From Candidatus Peregrinibacteria bacterium (lineage in GTDB: Bacteria; Patescibacteriota; Gracilibacteria; UBA1369; PNNO01): 9,424 nucleotides of DNA. How positions within the stretch are numbered: the first letter of the stretch is position 1; every line of letters begins with the position of its first letter. The notes beneath the pieces are model-generated. The model saw nothing but the letters and a program-made list of their open reading frames with translations. It ran no database searches and was not told where the DNA came from. The stretch covers positions 1-9,424 of the forward strand of contig JAUVDZ010000035.1 of the NCBI GenBank assembly GCA_030595015.1, in the 5' to 3' direction. The position numbers and the translations under genes were made by a program. Shown piece after piece: positions 1 through 7,200 of the stretch.

Positions 1-65
1 ATCACAAATATGAAGATTAAACCTATAATTACCCCACCGATGATTAGGGTCTGCTGTTTTTTCAT
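1..65 (-). CDS. Partial gene: N-terminus of a membrane-anchored or secreted protein
   Basis: An ATG (63-65, minus strand) opens a frame with no stop to the window edge, giving 21 complete codons. The peptide starts MKKQQ, with two lysines, followed by an uninterrupted hydrophobic stretch rich in Ile, Gly, Val, Leu and Phe (residues 6-21). This is the classic shape of a signal peptide or an N-terminal membrane anchor. A good promoter (-35 at 157-162, -10 at 134-139) points into it, with a leader of about 60 bases containing a stable hairpin. Only the first 21 residues are visible, so the mature function cannot be named. The evidence is the hydrophobic pattern plus a matching promoter; a chance frame of this length cannot be excluded. 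Confidence 0.6.
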   Translation of the reverse strand, partial: MKKQQTLIIGGVIIGLIFIFV

Positions 66-90
66 AAAAACAAATGTTTTAATTCATTCA

Positions 91-125
91 GAGCCGAGCT
101 TTGCGTGCGTGAGCAAAGCGAACTC
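91..125. repeat. GC-rich inverted repeat (hairpin) in the leader of the leftward gene
   Basis: GCTTTGC (98-104) and GCAAAGC (113-119) are perfect 7-bp complements around an 8-base loop. Flanking GAG (91-93) and CTC (123-125) can pair outside a small internal loop. It stands out as a GC-rich island in very AT-rich DNA. From the leftward promoter at 134-162 transcription would begin near 127, which places this hairpin at the extreme 5' end of that mRNA. It could stabilise the message or bind a regulator. No U-run follows on either strand, so it is not a typical intrinsic terminator. Confidence 0.55.
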
Positions 126-133
126 CTTTATAT

Positions 134-162
134 ATTATACTACAAAAAAGCCTCTTAAACAA
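134..162 (-). promoter_or_regulatory. Leftward sigma70-type promoter for the truncated membrane-protein gene
   Basis: On the minus strand TTGTTT (157-162) is followed after exactly 17 bases by a perfect TATAAT (134-139). It points toward the start codon at 63-65. Its -35 box lies one base from the -35 box of the rightward promoter, so the two form a back-to-back divergent pair. Confidence 0.6.
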
Positions 163-163
163 A

Positions 164-192
164 TTGCAAAATGATGTTTTTTAAGGTATAAT
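164..192 (+). promoter_or_regulatory. Rightward sigma70-type promoter for the small acidic protein gene
   Basis: TTGCAA (164-169) is followed after exactly 17 bases by a perfect TATAAT (187-192). Transcription would start near 199, giving a leader of about 24 bases before the ATG at 223. That leader is almost pure A/T and has no Shine-Dalgarno sequence. This is the clearest promoter in the window. Confidence 0.7.
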
Positions 193-222
193 AATATGAA
201 AATTTAAATAAAAACTAAAACT

Positions 223-519
223 ATGGAAAATCCAGAAGATTACAAACAAGGTCCAGGGCTTGAAGCCCAACTTGATTATAATGACTTTGGTCAAGAAGAT
301 CCTGAAATTCAGGAAAATATTACTGAACTTCAAGGTACCTTTCATGATCGGGAAATGGGTGTGATGGATGGAATGCAGATACCACAAAAAGATACTTTTA
401 ATCTTGATATGCAAGGCCCTGCATCTGCAACTAAAGAAGAAGATGTACCAGTAGAAAGTGCGTACGATTGGGATAAGGAAGAAGAACAAGGTGCAGCAGG
501 CGGAGATTTCGCTGCTTAA
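223..519 (+). CDS. Small acidic hypothetical protein (98 aa)
   Basis: I do not recognise this protein. It has no hydrophobic segment, signal peptide or cysteine and is strongly acidic: Asp and Glu are spread throughout, with a run of E/D residues near the C-terminus (about 73-88) and a Gly/Ala-rich tail ending GGDFAA. Gln, Gly and Met are common in the middle. Low hydrophobicity and charge suggest a soluble, probably partly disordered protein. Support for a real gene is the well-formed promoter 30 bases upstream and the ATG placed just after the predicted transcription start. No Shine-Dalgarno sequence is present. It ends on a TAA that overlaps the stop of the convergent glycosyltransferase gene by 4 bases (516-519). 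The divergently transcribed neighbour encodes a membrane-anchored protein and may share control with it. No function can be assigned. Confidence 0.7.
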   Translation: MENPEDYKQGPGLEAQLDYNDFGQEDPEIQENITELQGTFHDREMGVMDGMQIPQKDTFNLDMQGPASATKEEDVPVESAYDWDKEEEQGAAGGDFAA

Positions 520-1415
520 ATCCCTTCCCTCAACCCCTCAAGAAAATATTTTTTAGAAAGAGCATAATAATAAAGTGTTATGTTCTTTTTTAAAATCCAA
601 AGCACAGGTGGACTCGATATTATTGCAAAAATTGACTGTTTCCATTTAGCTGGAACTTTTTTAAGTTCAGGATATTTAGCATGTATCAAATGTGCTGACT
701 TGCCAATATTTCGCATTCTATCAGCTAAGCCTTTTTCATCCATTGGGTGATAATGATATGAAATTGCCTTTGGATTATAGTGCAATACCAAATTTTCTTT
801 TTTAGTTAAACGATATCCAAGCTCTATATCTTCCCATCCGTATGAACTAAACCGAGTATCAAAAGGATTTCGCATTAAAAGTGAACGTTTTATTGAAATA
901 TTTGAAGTGTAGAAAAAATTATAATTAGCGTACTTTTTTCCTTCAAGTTTTTCAAAAGCAAATTGATGTCCTCCAAACATTCCCATTACAGAAGAACCAT
1001 TAGTAAGCCATTCCATAAAATCATTTATTTCTAGTCTAGGATCCCAGCCAATAAAACCAAGCACTGCTTCGTTTTCTGACTTATGCTTTCGATGATATTC
1101 AATGTGTTGGCTTAAAAAATCAGGCGTAACAAGCATGTCATCACCTAAAAGCACTATAATTTTTCCAAGCGCATGTTTAATCGCATAATTTCGGGCAATT
1201 CCCTGCCCCTGATTCTTTTGATAATGATAACTAATTGGAATTTTTGATGTTTTTTTTACATTTTCAACAACTTCTGCAGTCGAGTCAGTACTTCCATCAT
1301 CAATAATTATAATTTCATATTCATCTTTAATAAATTTCTGCTTAAGCAAGCGCTCTAAACATTCACGTAAAATCTCTGCTCTGTTGTAAGTTGGAATAAT
1401 AATTGAAACTTCCAC
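516..1415 (-). CDS. Family 2 glycosyltransferase (GT-A fold)
   Basis: This 299-residue protein transfers a sugar from a nucleotide-sugar donor, probably on the cytoplasmic side during synthesis of a surface polysaccharide or glycan. The GT2 signatures are in order: VSIIIPTYNR (3-12), IIDDGSTDST (37-46, nucleotide binding), QGIARNYAI (71-79), and the metal-binding acidic pair in LLGDDM (89-94). GWEDIELGYRL (193-203) is the ED-containing motif of the galactosyltransferase-like C-terminal region, and a histidine-rich YHYHP (220-224) follows. There is no clear transmembrane helix, only a mildly hydrophobic stretch at 261-275. The start is GTG; an in-frame stop lies 12 bases upstream and the fold begins immediately, so no other start fits. 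It lies 52 bases downstream of ssb on the same strand, with a terminator-like hairpin between them, and its end overlaps the convergent acidic-protein gene. Donor and acceptor cannot be deduced. Confidence 0.9.
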   Translation of the reverse strand: MEVSIIIPTYNRAEILRECLERLLKQKFIKDEYEIIIIDDGSTDSTAEVVENVKKTSKIPISYHYQKNQGQGIARNYAIKHALGKIIVLLGDDMLVTPDFLSQHIEYHRKHKSENEAVLGFIGWDPRLEINDFMEWLTNGSSVMGMFGGHQFAFEKLEGKKYANYNFFYTSNISIKRSLLMRNPFDTRFSSYGWEDIELGYRLTKKENLVLHYNPKAISYHYHPMDEKGLADRMRNIGKSAHLIHAKYPELKKVPAKWKQSIFAIISSPPVLWILKKNITLYYYALSKKYFLEGLREGI

Positions 1416-1454
1416 AAAATAAAGTTAGTGACGCAAAAATATTACGTCACTAAC
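1416..1454 (-). terminator. Probable intrinsic terminator after ssb, abutting the glycosyltransferase start
   Basis: GTTAGTGACG (1424-1433) and CGTCACTAAC (1445-1454) form a perfect 10-bp stem with an 11-base A/T loop. Read leftward, the stem is followed at once by TTTATTTT (1416-1423), the T-rich tract expected of a Rho-independent terminator. It begins 13 bases after the ssb stop. The T tract runs directly into the GTG start codon of the next gene, so it may work as a leaky terminator or attenuator for the glycosyltransferase. Confidence 0.7.
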
Positions 1455-1467
1455 CGCGAAAATACAA

Positions 1468-1884
1468 CTATTCTTCTGACTCCTCATCATTATTATCGTC
1501 TGAATCCGGATCAACAGGATCTATTGATGCTTTTGGATTACCATCTTTATCCTTTTTAAGATTCAAAAACTTAATATTTCTTGCAATAATCTCAGTCAGA
1601 AATTTCTTTTCTCCATCTTTGTTTTCATAACTTCGATTTTTTATTGAACCTTCTAAATAAATGCCTGCTCCCTTTTTCAAATACTTCCCACAAATCTCAC
1701 CTAATTTTCTCCACGCTACAACTTTATGAAAATCAGTTGCACTTACGGTTTTTCCATCATCAGTTTTCCACTGACGATTAGTAGCCAAAGCAAAATTTGC
1801 TACTTTTTTTCCTGTAGTTGTTTCCCGAATCTCGGGATCAGCTGCAAGATTACCAATTAAGGTAACTCTGTTCAAACTCCTCAT
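1468..1884 (-). CDS. ssb: Single-stranded DNA-binding protein
   Basis: SSB coats single-stranded DNA in replication, recombination and repair. The 138-residue protein begins MRSLNRVTLIGNLAADPEIR, the standard N-terminus of the bacterial OB fold. Recognisable core elements follow: VANFALATNR (28-37), DFHKVVAWRKLGEICGKYLKKG (51-72, with Trp58), IYLEGSIKNRSYE (75-87) and the last strand near 98-107. Trp39 and Trp58 are probable stacking residues. After the OB fold comes a short tail with many Asp and Glu. It ends DDNNDEESEE and lacks the conserved DDDIPF-like tip that normally recruits partner proteins. The tail is also short compared with the usual 160-180 residues. The gene ends in TAG, the only non-TAA stop here. 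It is divergent from ribE and is not next to rpsF or rplI, its partners in many bacteria. No Shine-Dalgarno precedes the ATG. Confidence 0.95.
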   Translation of the reverse strand: MRSLNRVTLIGNLAADPEIRETTTGKKVANFALATNRQWKTDDGKTVSATDFHKVVAWRKLGEICGKYLKKGAGIYLEGSIKNRSYENKDGEKKFLTEIIARNIKFLNLKKDKDGNPKASIDPVDPDSDDNNDEESEE

Positions 1885-1976
1885 AATATAAGGGTTAAAA
1901 AATAAATCACCCTAAGCCTATCAATTTAAGATGAAGATATTCTAAAATATTCTTAAAAAAAATAACTTCGATTTGC

Positions 1977-2005
1977 TTGTATTTATAAGGAAAATCAAGA
2001 ATAAT
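1977..2005 (+). promoter_or_regulatory. Possible promoter for the ribE-ribH-pgk cluster
   Basis: In the 142-bp spacer between the divergent ssb and ribE genes, TTGTAT (1977-1982) and AATAAT (2000-2005) are separated by 17 bases. Transcription would begin near 2012, 15 bases before the ribE ATG. The match is moderate and the region is so AT-rich that chance matches are likely. I see no conserved FMN-riboswitch elements in the spacer, and the leader predicted from this promoter is too short to hold one. Confidence 0.3.
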
Positions 2006-2026
2006 AATTTTACTTAAACAAATTTT

Positions 2027-2641
2027 ATGTTTACCGGAATTATAAAAGAACTCGGAACTATCAAATCTCTTAAAAAAGATGCAGATATGTTAATTGCAAC
2101 TATTGAATCAAAGCAAAAACTCGAAATCGACGACTCAATCAGCGTTAATGGAGTTTGTTCAACTGTTATATCGACCAATGATAGCGAATTCACTGTTGAA
2201 TACATGCCCGAATCCCTTAAAATCACAGATATCAACAAATGGACTGAAGGTGATCGAGTAAATCTGGAACCGCCTTTAGCTGTTGGCGACAAATTAAACG
2301 GACATTTTGTTCAGGGGCACATTGATACAACTGGGAAAATTTCAAAAATCCATAATGATGAATTCGAAATCGCATTCCCAAAAGAATATTCAAAATTTAT
2401 TGCACTTAAAGGCTCAATTTGTATTGATGGAATCAGCCTGACAATCTCAGAAGTAAGCAAAAATACTTTCAAAGTATCCCTAATCCCTCATACCCTAAAA
2501 AACACAACTTTAGGATTCAAAAAAGAGGGCGATTTGGTTAATATTGAAGTGGATATGATGTCACGTTATCTAAAAAGGCTGTTTGATGAGCGCGATAATC
2601 AAACCGATTATGAATTTTTAAAAGATCGCGGATTTATCTAA
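2027..2641 (+). CDS. ribE: Riboflavin synthase (alpha chain)
   Basis: The enzyme dismutates two molecules of 6,7-dimethyl-8-ribityllumazine into riboflavin and a pyrimidinedione, the last step of vitamin B2 synthesis in the cytoplasm. The 204-residue protein has the diagnostic start MFTGIIKELGTI and two tandem lumazine-binding barrels, about 1-90 and 92-185. Barrel one has SVNGVCST (39-46, with the conserved cysteine at 44). Barrel two starts GHFVQGHIDT (92-101) and contains KGSICIDGISLTI (128-140), SLIPHTLKNTTL (151-162) and NIEVDMMSRY (172-181, conserved Asp176; the MMS is a variant of the usual sequence). Length is normal. A short C-terminal helix follows. ribH begins 5 bases downstream, so the last two steps of the pathway are coupled. 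The early-pathway genes are not in the window. The leader lacks a Shine-Dalgarno sequence. Confidence 0.95.
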   Translation: MFTGIIKELGTIKSLKKDADMLIATIESKQKLEIDDSISVNGVCSTVISTNDSEFTVEYMPESLKITDINKWTEGDRVNLEPPLAVGDKLNGHFVQGHIDTTGKISKIHNDEFEIAFPKEYSKFIALKGSICIDGISLTISEVSKNTFKVSLIPHTLKNTTLGFKKEGDLVNIEVDMMSRYLKRLFDERDNQTDYEFLKDRGFI

Positions 2642-2646
2642 ATATT

Positions 2647-3096
2647 ATGAAACAAGAAATCTCAGAACAATTCGAATTCTCAGGCAATGGCATAAAGCCA
2701 GGCATTGTTATATCTGAATTTAACTTTGAAATCGGTGGCAAGCTGCTCGACGCATGCGTTGAAGAGCTCAAAACTTTAAATTGCCACGATGTTAAGATAG
2801 TAAAAGTACCTGGAGCACTGGAAATCCCTATTGCAACTCAAAATTTTATCAAAAAATCTAAACTTGATGTTATTATAACTCTAGGAATTGTAATCAAAGG
2901 TGAAACTGATCACTACGATCATGTAACCCGGGAAACCGCTCACGCACTTACAAAACTCAGTCTCGATCTGAACACGCCAATAATTCAGGGTGTGATTTCA
3001 GCCCCAAATCGTGAGCTTGCCGAGCAAAGAACTTTTAGAGGTAAGGAATATGCGCGAACTGCGATTCAAATGGTTCACACACTTAAAAATCTTTAA
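2647..3096 (+). CDS. ribH: 6,7-dimethyl-8-ribityllumazine synthase
   Basis: RibH condenses 5-amino-6-ribitylamino-uracil with 3,4-dihydroxy-2-butanone 4-phosphate to give the lumazine used by RibE. Family members form pentamers or 60-subunit shells. The 149-residue protein shows the expected sites in order: SEFN (23-26, substrate ring stacking), VPGALEIP (54-61), and GIVIKGETDHYDHV (80-93) with the catalytic histidine at 89. The C-terminal phosphate-site region, GVISAPNRELAEQRT (115-129), keeps GV and the QR pair but departs from the common GVLTTEN...AGNKG wording. Length is typical. It starts 5 bases after ribE and ends 12 bases before pgk, and is almost certainly in the same transcript. No Shine-Dalgarno is visible before the ATG. 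Confidence 0.93.
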   Translation: MKQEISEQFEFSGNGIKPGIVISEFNFEIGGKLLDACVEELKTLNCHDVKIVKVPGALEIPIATQNFIKKSKLDVIITLGIVIKGETDHYDHVTRETAHALTKLSLDLNTPIIQGVISAPNRELAEQRTFRGKEYARTAIQMVHTLKNL

Positions 3097-3108
3097 ATAT
3101 TTTCAATT

Positions 3109-4290
3109 ATGGAACTCAAAACTATTAAAGACGCAGAAGTTAAAGATAAAACTGTACTTGTGCGTGTTGATTTCAATGTCCCTTTAGAAAAAGGTGAAGT
3201 TAAAGACGATACACGGATTGTTGAATCATTGCCAACTCTTCAATATTTGCTAAAATCGGGTGCAAAGTTGATAATCATGTCGCATCTTGGACGTCCAAAA
3301 GGAGAGAACAATGATGAACTTAAAATGAATCTGGTTGCTGTGCGTTTAAGCGAACTTTTAAAGGTTGATGTGAAGAAAGTTGATAGTTGTATTGGTGAGG
3401 AGGTTGATGAAGCTGTAGCAGCGCTAGAGGCTGGTGATGTTTTGATGTTAGAAAATACTAGATTTCATGATGAAGAGAAAAAGAATGATACAAAATTTGC
3501 AAAAAAATTAGCTAACTATGCAGATTTGTTTGTAAGTGATGCTTTTGGAACTGTTCACCGAGCGCATGCCTCTACAGAAGGTGTTGCTCATCACCTAGAT
3601 TCATATGCAGGATTTTTAATTGAGAAAGAAGTTGAAGCTTTGAGTCCCCTTTTAGGCGAAGTTGAAAAACCTTTTGTTTTAATATTAGGAGGAGCTAAAA
3701 TCGATACAAAAATCGGTGTAATTAAAGCATATCTTGGTAAGGCAGATTCAATTTTATTAGGAGGAGGCCTGGCAAACACGTTTGCAGCTGCTAAAGGATT
3801 TAATGTTGGAGAATCACTTTATGAAAAAGATAAAGTAGAGGTTGCCCGTGAATTAATGCTTGAAGCTGAAAAATCCGGTTGTGAAATTGTAGTCCCAGGT
3901 GGATTTATTGTTGCTGATGAAATCGGAGACAATGTTTTAACAGCAGATATGGAAATCACAGGAGTTGAAGGAAATATGAAAATGCTTGATATCGGAGTTA
4001 AATCCTTATACAAATTTTTAGGAATTTTAGAAAAAGCAAAAACAATTATCTGGAATGGACCAGTTGGGTTATACGAAAAAACACCATTCTCACGCGGAAC
4101 ACGTGAAATTGCTGATGCATTACGTGAAGTTAAAGGAAAAACCTACTTAGGCGGCGGCGACACACTTAGCGCTTTAAAAATGTTTGGATTTGATCGCGAC
4201 AAATACACCCACGTATCAACTGGCGGTGGCGCAATGCTTGAATTACTAGAAGGCAAAGAATTGCCTGGGTTGAAGGTTTTAACGAAGTAA
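3109..4290 (+). CDS. pgk: Phosphoglycerate kinase
   Basis: Pgk interconverts 1,3-bisphosphoglycerate plus ADP and 3-phosphoglycerate plus ATP in glycolysis. The 393-residue protein is full length and has the family motifs: VRVDFNVP (18-25), SHLGRPKG (58-65) and ENTRFH (115-120) for 3-phosphoglycerate binding, then SDAFGTVHRAHAST (143-156). The nucleotide-binding half has GGAKIDTKIGVI (194-205, with the catalytic-site lysine), LLGGGLANTF (216-225), IIWNGPVGLYE (313-323), GGGDT (348-352) and STGGGAMLELLEG (370-382). Small departures are DIGVKS for the usual DIGPKT (294-299) and VVPGGFIVADE (261-271) for the more common form with Asp. It is third in a tight cluster with ribE and ribH, an unusual pairing. 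Its TAA is directly followed by the stop codon of the convergent giant gene, with no visible terminator. Confidence 0.97.
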   Translation: MELKTIKDAEVKDKTVLVRVDFNVPLEKGEVKDDTRIVESLPTLQYLLKSGAKLIIMSHLGRPKGENNDELKMNLVAVRLSELLKVDVKKVDSCIGEEVDEAVAALEAGDVLMLENTRFHDEEKKNDTKFAKKLANYADLFVSDAFGTVHRAHASTEGVAHHLDSYAGFLIEKEVEALSPLLGEVEKPFVLILGGAKIDTKIGVIKAYLGKADSILLGGGLANTFAAAKGFNVGESLYEKDKVEVARELMLEAEKSGCEIVVPGGFIVADEIGDNVLTADMEITGVEGNMKMLDIGVKSLYKFLGILEKAKTIIWNGPVGLYEKTPFSRGTREIADALREVKGKTYLGGGDTLSALKMFGFDRDKYTHVSTGGGAMLELLEGKELPGLKVLTK

Positions 4291-7200
4291 TTACTCCTTA
4301 CCTTTCTTCATCTGTTTAGCCTGCTTAGCTATATATTCATCAACCTTTTGCATGAATTTAGGATTATTATTTCTAATAATTCTATCAATTTCTGTACCAC
4401 TCTTTACTCCTAATGTTTTTAATTGTTTCTGCATTGCTATATAACGATGACTTGCCTCTGTAAGAGTTTCTTTACCCGTAACACCAGCTTTACTTACTGC
4501 GTTTCTATAACGCTCTGCATTTATTAAATCTGCATTAGTCACAGGGCCTTTTGGATTCAATCTCACCAATTTCTCTTTCGTTAAATTAACCCTTTCAAGT
4601 CCTTTTTTTAATACAACCCTACCCTTATCAGTAATCTTTTCAATTACCCATCCATGATCAAGTGTTCCATTTGGCAATTCGCGACCTGCTACCACTTTCT
4701 GTTTTTCAAATTTCAATTCATCGAATTTTTTAAGATAATGTTCTTTTCCTGATCCAGGCCCAGAACCTTTCATTTTTGCTCTATTCGCAAGTCTTTGATT
4801 TCGGGCTGCAGTTCTTTTGACTGTTTCACGACCAATAGTTCCACTCGCTTTACTAGTTTGAACTGCTTTTTGACCAACTTTTTTTACAGAACCTGTTGCA
4901 ACAGGTTCTACAATTTTTAGCTTGCTACCATTTGGACTATTGCTTTTAATTTTCTTTACTAAATCTAAATAATTCACAGTTTTTCCTGAAATCATGTCTA
5001 GCATTTTTACTTCACCTGCAGGAAATGTTACTGTTGTTTCTTTCCCTGCTTTTAATCTTGTCTTTATATTTTCAAGATATTCATACAATTGAGTTTTTGC
5101 CATCTTTCGTCCAATAGTAATATCGCCGGCTCTTTTATCTGCTGCTTCCATTCTTCTTTTATGATGAGCTGCGCTTTTTTCTGCTTTAGTTAAAGTTTTA
5201 GGTTTTGGTTTAACAACTTTAGGTGCATCCTTAATTGTTTTAGTTAAAGACTGAGGTCCTGCTTTAGAAAGCGTAACTTTCTTGCCAGTAAGCACATCAA
5301 TGCCATCCTTGTTAATAATTACTTCTGGATTTTTATCTACGCTAACCCGCCTTGCCTGAGGTTTAGGTGCATTTGCTTTCTTTGCTTGTCTTGTTTCATA
5401 CAATTTTGCTTTTCTGTACAACGCAGGATTACTTTCTTTGATTAAAGCTTCAGCCTGAACTTTACTAAACTTTGCTCCTCCAGTTGTACTATTTGTAATT
5501 CTATTTTTTAAATTCATAAATGCATTATGAGCTCCTACTCCGCTTTCTCTACCTGTTATACCTACACCACCTGCAGCATCTTCAAAAACCCGTGCTTTTA
5601 ATTTTGAAGCTTCAGTAAGTTTAATTGGTCCTCCTTTATTTGAACTCATAATTTCATTCTTTGAAATTATCATTTTCCTTTTACCTGTGTTGTTAATTAC
5701 TGTAACCAATCCATCATCAGCTTGCTTATAAATTTTCCAACCTCTCTGAAGATATCCATTTGGTTGTTCAACTCTAATTGGACTGCCTTCATTAAACTTC
5801 ATACTTTTATATCTACGATTAACTCCTGTTAATTCCTCAATCTTAAAATAATCAGGAACTCTTTTACCTGTTGCGGCATCTATTCCACGAGCGTCAATTC
5901 GTATTTGCTTATGCATTGATGGCTTTGTTACATTCGCAGGCGCCATTGGAGCATTCGAAGGTCTAGGCTTTACTCCAGCCTTTATTGGTGCTTTAACGGC
6001 AGGCCGGGCTTTAACTGAAGTAGCTGCTACTTTTTTAGGTTTTGCATTTTTAATAAATTCCTTTATTCCAGAAGCAACCTTATTTGGATCTCCTGTCTTT
6101 CTGGCAAGAGCTTTAGCTTGCTTAAAGATACTTGCTGCTCTTGAACCTGAACCGTTAAACCGAATGACTTGATTAGACATTTTATTAATCCCTGGTAAAT
6201 AAATTTCATAACCACTCCCTGGCATAGACGCAACTGATATTTCTACTTTATTGACAGTTTCACTGCCTCGAAAAGTCTCTGCTTTTACTTTTACTTTAAC
6301 TTTTAGCGCTTTTTTAGGTTTTATTAATCGAGGATTGCTTAACTCTACCTTTTTAATAAATCTTTTTAGTCCAGAAGCTACCTTATTTGGATTCCCTGTT
6401 TTTCTGGCAAGGGCTTTAGCTTGCTTAAAAATTCTTGCTGCTCCTGAACCAGAACATCTAAGAGGTATGATGTTTTTGGTTATATCTTTAATTCCTGAGA
6501 AATAAATCTCATAACCATACGTTTTATTCGGAATAATTGACACATCTACACCATTTATTGTTTCGCGAGCTCGAAAAGTCCCTGGTTTTACTTTAACTTT
6601 TAGCGCTTTTTTAGGTTTTATTAATCGAGGATTGCTTAACTCTACCTTTTTAATAAATCCTTTTAATTCAGAAAGCACCTTATTTGGATTCCCTGTTTTT
6701 CTGGCAAGGGCTTTAGCTTGCTTAAAAATTCTTGCTGCTCCTGAACCAGAACATCTAAGAGGTGTGATGTTTTTGGTTATATCTTTAATTCCTGAGAAAT
6801 AAATCTCATAACCATGCATTTTAGTCTTAACAACTGAAATATCTACACCATTGACTGTCTCCCGGGCTCGAAAGGACTCTGGTTTTGCTTTAACTGCAGG
6901 TGCTTTTGAAGATTTTGTAGCACCTTGAATTTTTCCTGCCTTAGCAATTGTTGGCTTTTTAAAAGCATTTCTTGCTCTTTGACCTGCTCTACCAATAGCT
7001 CCACGTACTCTTGCCAATTTACTCAATTTTCCACCTTGCTTACCTACAGTACTTGCTGCTCTTGCAACTGAACCAAGCCTACCAACACGCGCCGCACCTT
7101 TTACTGCAACTCCTGATCCACCACCAATAACCATGCTTGCAATATTAAAAGATATTTTTCCTACAGCCTGATCATATTCTCCTTTTTTCCATTTATCCAT

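Noticed and set aside
181..489. A 102-codon open frame on the minus strand
   Set aside because: It lies antisense to the acidic-protein gene and over its promoter, and encodes an improbable run of Phe, Ile and His typical of AT-rich shadow frames.
541..556. AT hairpin (AAAATATTTT palindrome) as a terminator for the acidic-protein gene
   Set aside because: It is a loopless A/T palindrome inside the glycosyltransferase coding sequence, and G/C pairs that would stabilise it are missing.
1891..1913. Small inverted repeat AGGGT/ACCCT in the ssb leader
   Set aside because: The stem is only 5 bp with a 13-base loop in AT-rich DNA. It lacks a T-run or any pairing beyond the five bases, so it is too weak to call regulatory.
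1928..1970. Leftward promoter for ssb
   Set aside because: A TAGAAT -10 candidate (1939-1944, minus) exists, but no acceptable -35 lies 16-18 bases away. In such AT-rich DNA this is not enough to list.
1885..2026. FMN riboswitch upstream of ribE
   Set aside because: The 142-bp spacer is nearly all A/T and shows none of the conserved GC-rich helix sequences of that riboswitch.
2014..2292. Open frame antisense to ribE
   Set aside because: ribE is unambiguous by homology; the antisense frame has no recognisable protein features.
6251..6505. Open frame on the plus strand antisense to the giant gene repeats
   Set aside because: It is a shadow of the strongly supported repeat-coding frame on the other strand, and has no promoter or start context of its own.
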